A stretch of DNA of 34,269 bases from Mnemiopsis leidyi. Taxonomy: Eukaryota > Ctenophora > Tentaculata > Lobata > Bolinopsidae. The notes below the pieces were generated by a model. It was not told where the DNA came from. It searched no databases and was given only the letters and a program-made list of their open reading frames with translations. Location: contig JH153403.1 of the NCBI GenBank assembly GCA_000226015.1, positions 112,102 to 146,370 on the forward strand, in the 5' to 3' direction. This document shows positions 29,835 through 34,269 of the stretch, in pieces (positions within the stretch are counted from its first letter, which is position 1; each line of letters starts with the position of its first letter). A program made the translations under genes and the position numbers.

Positions 29835-31888
29835 CTACCCCTGTCTCTCAGGAATGCTTGGGTACGGGAAAGTGGGACTATTAACGTCCTTCTCATAACC
29901 AAACAGGACAAAATCTCGCTTGTAAAACTCAAACATGGCATCTATGTCTTCCTGAGACAGAGCATTGAACAACTCCTGGGTTACGGCTGTGGTAGATTTG
30001 GTTTGGCCGGCTGGAGAAACTACGTCCGCCTTAACGATCTCGTCCTTTACACCGATCTGAAGAGAGGCTGTTTTAGTGTTTGTTGTAGTGTGTTTTAATG
30101 TTTGTTGTAGTGTGTTTGTGTGAGAAACAGCCATCGGTATTTGATATTTCAATCATAGAGAAAGGGGTCACACATTATTCCCGCCCCTGTCCGTTTATAG
30201 TTACCTGGTCGAGAATATGATTAGTATCGTCATTCAGATACTCGAAAAAGCCCACGTGGTTGTAATTGACGGTGCAAGGTTGACAGATCTCGGATTGAGG
30301 CATCCAGTGTCGGTCAACTATTCCGTTCTTAATTCCGATAACAAATTCTTGAAAAGTCACTAAATTGGCATTCTGATTTTTGAGAAACTGCATTTCAGCT
30401 TGAGGGCCCCTCGTTAATTTGATGATCGGTATCCCATAGTTTTTATAGAAATATTTGTTTATGTTACCATCTACCAACTGCAGCTTATTCCGCCATGCAG
30501 AGACCATGCGAGTAAAGGGATGTCGGAATACAACGAACTTATAATAGTTCGAATAGGGTGGCTCCAGGGGCGAGCTTTCGACACTTGTTAGTGCCTGGAT
30601 GCGCGGATCGTTGTGCACATTTTTTAGAGCGTTGACATCGTCTTTAGTCATTCCATCACGAGTTTCTTTGTTCATTGTGAGAACAATCATGGTACGTTTC
30701 CAATTAGTGGATGCTACCTGTAATAGGGTCGTGTTAAAACGCGGCTTTATAGTTCAAATAATTTGGCAGTTCAAATGACTCAGTAGTTGGAATAACTTAG
30801 TATTTCAAGTAACTTAGTTAGTAGCTCAAATAACCTACTTTCTCCATTTTATAATACCTCATCCATGCGCGCGCAGCAGATACATGCGCGCATGCATGCA
30901 TGCAATGCGATTAAATTTGCGCGAAGGTCATAATAAATTTCTTATTCGCGTGTCACAAAAAGAATGAACTTTCCAGGTTTTATGCTAAATGGTAATTTAC
31001 TAGGATTTATCATTTGTCGGCTGTACTGGATTACTGAGGGGCACTGTGTTAAAGTTATTAAAGTGTGTCCCAATCCCCACTGACCATTCATGTTCCTCGA
31101 TACTAGGTAGGTAGGTACTTTTAGTTTCCTTTCATAACAACCACGGTGTCCTAATATTGACTAAGCGCATAGAAAAATATGATGCAGCGCATCACTATTG
31201 CTTTGGGGCGGCTTTGTGCATAGTGCAAAAGTTCGGGCTTATGGATCGGCCTCTGATCATCTGCTTTGTAATTTTTCTTCGGGAATGTTTCAGAAATCAG
31301 CTATCTTGAGGAAAACAGACAGTTAAGCAGAATGGACGTTCATTTTCCCGTGTATCATCCGTTCATCTTGATTTCGTAATTTTTGACGACTTCCGAGCTC
31401 TCTAGAGCTCTAGTATATTCAGTGTTTTAGCTATTTGCAGAATTAGAAGCCCTTCATTCTCTTGACGTGTAATTGCGCACGCACCAGTCAGTAGTCAGCC
31501 TTCAAGCATGTGATCTGACAGGTAAGACGTCTCTTTAGCGGAGCGAAGTACTGTGGTTTGCGGCATGTGTATCTGATCGTGCCGGGACCCAACATTTTAG
31601 GTGATGTATAAATTTCTAATTTAAACATATTGTTCCTTTCCCTCGATAACTATTTAACCCAAACATAATCCAAATTTAAACATAATCCAAATTTTAAACG
31701 CACGCATGAACATGACTAGGGGTAGTTTTCCTGTCTGTAATTACATGTTTAGAAGATAACGTTACCTTTGGCACGGAGCAGTAGAGAAACTTGTAGTTGG
31801 AATCAAACTTGGTAAAGTAACTGAGAGATATACCCCGAATGTGGCTTCCATACTCGGATAATGGAATCTTCGCTGCTTCTAGACACTT
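29835..31888 (-). CDS. Carbohydrate sulfotransferase, CHST8-14/HNK-1 type (5' partial, 285 aa seen)
   Basis: Enzymes of this family (Sulfotransfer_2) move sulfate from PAPS to chondroitin, dermatan or N-glycan chains in the Golgi lumen. Three exons join in phase: 31888-31766, 30717-30205 and 30056-29835 (stop TAG). The 5'-phosphosulfate loop is CSVPKVASTNWKR and is split by an intron between PK and VA. The 3'-phosphate site is FRHPFTRMVSAWR. Further family blocks are DRHWMPQSEICQPC, YNHVGFFEYL and, near the end, DIDAMFEFYKRDFVLFGY. Members are usually 350-420 aa type II membrane proteins, so the anchor and stem are missing here. They should lie in one or more exons above 31888. The exact acceptor specificity cannot be told from sequence. 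Confidence 0.88.
30868..30930. repeat. Alternating purine-pyrimidine stretch (GCGCGC/ATGCATGC)
   Basis: GCGCGCAG, ATGCGCGCATGCATGCATGC and TTTGCGCG lie together in the sulfotransferase intron. Such runs favour Z-DNA or cruciforms in principle; no function is shown. Confidence 0.5.
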
Positions 31889-33303
31889 CTGAAAGAGTTG
31901 AGAAGTTTATACCTCATTCACTTTTTATCTATACGTAGTTTTTTACCACCTTCACGGTTCAACACTGTGCTTCCTTGACGAGAAGCTCTTAAAATTACCT
32001 ACAGTAAAACATTTTTTAAATAAGAGAAACAGCCGGCACATAACCACCCACCCTTCTACTACCCCACTGGCCACTATCTACCCCATTACTATCTACATGT
32101 GTATAATTGTATAATTGTATAATTGTAAGTCCTCCTACTGAGCTGTAACGGGTGATGTGTTACACGTAACACATCAATGATCTTCTCTACTAGAATCTCT
32201 ACAAAATGTCCACGTTACTTTCCCAGGTGTCTCTAACTTAGAACGATCTTATTTACATTTTATAAACGACTCAAGCGGAGCCAGATGCGTGAGCTCTAAC
32301 TCCCAGAGCAAACTCATTTAGGTTGTGTGTTTGAGAACAAAGGGAAAACTTAGCAGTTTAGTGCAGTTTAGTGCCACGTGTACTACATGACTTGTACATG
32401 ACTTGTACATATATATATAAATATATAGTTCAGGAGCACTTGACTGTACGAAATCTCTATCAGGTACTCACTTTTTAATTGGTTGTGAAACTGCAAGCGG
32501 TTCGAAATTCGACGAATATCTTAAGCGTTTTTTTGAACATTGGAGTCGCACATTTTTTCATTACTTATCTTCTAACCGTTTTTTAAAGATAAAGAAGTAC
32601 TGAAGGTTAGTGCCATGCAATGGTCGTTTATTTCGGGGAGACATCTATTAATTTGCTTCCCAGCCATTATCATTATCCAGCTAGCAATTATCAACCAAAC
32701 GATGAAAGTGTGCGAATTCAACCTAGAAGGGGCAATAAACAAACGGAAAATATAAGCACTGCATCTAAAACATTACCAAACACTGAAAGTTGAGCGGTAG
32801 TTATGTAGAATAATTATATACAGACTCATTGATATTATACAAATAATTTGAGACAAGGATGGACTTCTGGGGGGGCTAGTTTAACGTGCTACGACCAGGC
32901 CCTAAGCCCTGGCGGCCATCAGCATCTGTTAGAGTGTATTGATCCTGTATTTTCTCCTTATTATGTTTTGAATAGCCTGAGTGTAGTCATCAACTATTAA
33001 CATAAGGCATCATCAAAGTCATCGTGCAAACCACGTCGGCTAACCAAGGTCCCAAAGTGTCTTCCTTAAACCAAGTTGTTTGTCTGGTTATAAAAGGTTT
33101 AAATAGTAAACAGGTAACGCCTCGACTTTAGAGATGATGTGGCTTCAAAAGTTGCTTATTAGAAATCACGATTTATTAAGCCTGTGATTTCTCGCTTTAT
33201 ATTTACGTTCTCTAGAATTTTAGAAGTTTAGGAGAGAAACTCTGTACAACGATTTAAGAACGTGACGGACACAATTAATATAAGATCCAGAGTTAGTGTC
33301 ACT
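31889..33303. other. Stretch upstream of the sulfotransferase exons, no confirmed gene
   Basis: The missing 5' exon(s) of the sulfotransferase may lie here. One weak candidate on the minus strand is an open stretch after a CCCCTTCTAG acceptor (exon edge 32722). It contains the hydrophobic run TFIVWLIIASWIMIMAG, which could be a type II anchor, but donor and phase are not convincing. A perfect 10-bp inverted repeat (GATGTGTTAC, AC, GTAACACATC) lies at 32154-32175, and TATAATTG repeats at about 32101-32126. Confidence 0.35.
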
Positions 33304-33510
33304 CAGGGGCAAAAGTTTGTCGCGGTGGGTGCGGAATCGCGATATTTGGCGTTAACCGCGATAAATCGCGATATTTGGCATTTGCCGCGACAGATCGCGA
33401 CAATCTTATTTTTCCGCGATAAGTCGCGATTTTTACTATTTTCCGCGTCAGACCGCGATTTTATTCATTCTTAGCAGTCAAATTCCAGGGATTCCTGCGT
33501 TCCGAAGACG

Positions 33511-33650
33511 ACTTGACCAGTCGTTATAAAAGTTGACCAGTCGTTACAAAAGTTGACCAGTCGTTACAAAAGTTGACCAGTCGTTACAAAAGTTGACCAG
33601 TCGTTACAAAAGTTGACCAGTCGTTATAGAAAACTTGACCAATCGTTATA
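33511..33650. repeat. 20-bp tandem repeat, 7 copies, inside the hAT-like element
   Basis: AGTTGACCAGTCGTTACAAA is repeated seven times, the outer copies with a few changes. Confidence 0.9.
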
Positions 33651-33733
33651 TCCTCTGGTAATCCGAATCTCACTCCTAACAAGAGCAGTAATTTGCTTCA
33701 TAATTGAATCGTCACAACCACATTGACAATTTG

Positions 33734-33826
33734 ATGGACCGTTTTTTGTCTAAACGCCCTCCTAATGCTAATGTTGTCTGTCAACCCCCCTCTAAGAAAC
33801 CTAGCCCTGCTGCCTTTCCGCCTTAG
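33734..33826 (+). pseudogene. Short remnant resembling the start of a hAT-type transposase
   Basis: A 30-codon frame starts MDRFLSKRPP and continues with a Pro/Ser/Lys-rich linker (PPSKKPSPAA) to a TAG at 33824-33826. Many hAT-family transposases with a BED or TTF-type finger begin with MDRF/MDKF followed by basic and Pro/Ser-rich residues. The rest of the gene is absent. The match is short, so this is suggestive only. Confidence 0.35.
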
Positions 33827-34040
33827 AGTTGCAGAGTCTGGCCGCGATAAGTTTTACACAGATGGTGATAAAAATTTCACGATTTTTGCCGCGACATAGC
33901 CGCGGTTTTCACGATTTTTGCCGCGACATTGCCGCGATTTTCATGATTTTGACCGCGACAAGGCCGCGATTTTTGGCATTTTGGCTTGTCGCGGCACCGC
34001 GATTTTTGGCCATAAAAACCGCGACAAATTTTTGCCCCTG

Positions 34041-34269
34041 GGTGGTGGACGCTACGGCTCACAAACTCACATTACCATGGACGCTACGGCGGAGATACGG
34101 CGGAGTTTTTATGTATTGAGTCCTGAAGAGCAATGACTTACTCAGTAAATTCGTTCCCCCGACACTTACAGTTTAGAATCAAATTTAAAGTAAAATCAAC
34201 CCCTTGAAAAGATTTAAATTTCCAAAATTTCAGATAGAAATTGACGAAAATTTGCAAAAAGCATGAGCA
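34041..34269. other. Window end, nothing recognised
   Basis: AT-rich sequence with no supported feature. Confidence 0.4.

Larger units (their letters stand above)
33304..34040. mobile_element. hAT-like non-autonomous element with CAGGGG termini
   Basis: The left end CAGGGGCAAAAGTTTGTCGC and the reverse complement of the right end (CAGGGGCAAAAATTTGTCGC) match at all but one position over about 23 bp. Inside each end are short iterations of CCGCGACA and GCGATTTTT. CAGGGG ends are typical of hAT transposons, but the 8-bp flanks (GTGTCACT and GGTGGTGG) do not form a duplication. A short frame at 33734 looks like a transposase N-terminus. A 20-bp tandem array sits in the middle. Confidence 0.65.

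Noticed and set aside
31500..31530. CTGACAGGTAAGACG as a plus-strand splice donor of a further gene
   Set aside because: A good donor consensus but no coding frame or partner exon on the plus strand.
32499..32515. GGTTCGAAATTCG as a tRNA B-box
   Set aside because: No matching A-box or acceptor stem could be folded around it.

Overview
This is a eukaryotic, AT-rich, intron-bearing window with animal-type genes. It holds a TM9SF3 nonaspanin, syntaxin-16, CNOT9, a SID-1 family (SIDT) protein, a Golgi carbohydrate sulfotransferase and a papain-fold protein with a C-terminal ShK module. CR1-like LINE debris, a PIF/Harbinger-type MITE and a hAT-like element are also present. The mix suggests an invertebrate, with a cnidarian or other early-branching animal plausible, but the species cannot be fixed from the sequence. 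No bacterial operons, CRISPR, rRNA or convincing tRNA genes are present.

Layout. Positions 740-1553 hold the last three exons of an unrecognised plus-strand gene with a lysine-rich tail. From about 1.6 to 7.0 kb there is no clear gene, only tandem repeats, a purine-rich tract and a complete MITE (4951-5395, TAA duplication). All other genes lie on the minus strand, head to tail: sulfotransferase (31888-29835, 5' end missing), SIDT (29009-23182, 14 exons, 826 aa), CNOT9 (20068-19205, intronless), TM9SF3 (18506-13861, 13 exons, 577 aa) and syntaxin-16 (13038-7025, 7 exons, 312 aa). An intact intronless 571-aa gene (11347-9632) sits on the same strand inside a syntaxin-16 intron. It encodes an I29/papain/galectin-like/ShK protein whose catalytic Cys position is Arg. 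Between CNOT9 and SIDT lies a repeat island with a decayed LINE and a GC-rich fold-back element. A hAT-like element with CAGGGG termini lies at 33304-34040.

Exon models were built by hand from reading frame, GT/AG (one GC) borders, phase continuity and remembered family sequences. In the TM9SF3, SIDT, syntaxin-16 and sulfotransferase models every junction preserves phase and each model ends at a stop, so I consider them strong. The genes do not form one pathway. Syntaxin-16 and TM9SF3 both act in the Golgi/endosomal system, the sulfotransferase in the Golgi lumen, SIDT in lysosomal/plasma membranes and CNOT9 in mRNA deadenylation.

The most unusual features are the nested pseudo-cathepsin, local tandem duplications that copy splice sites of TM9SF3 exon 8 and SIDT exon 9, and two different minisatellites in the introns either side of SIDT exon 8.
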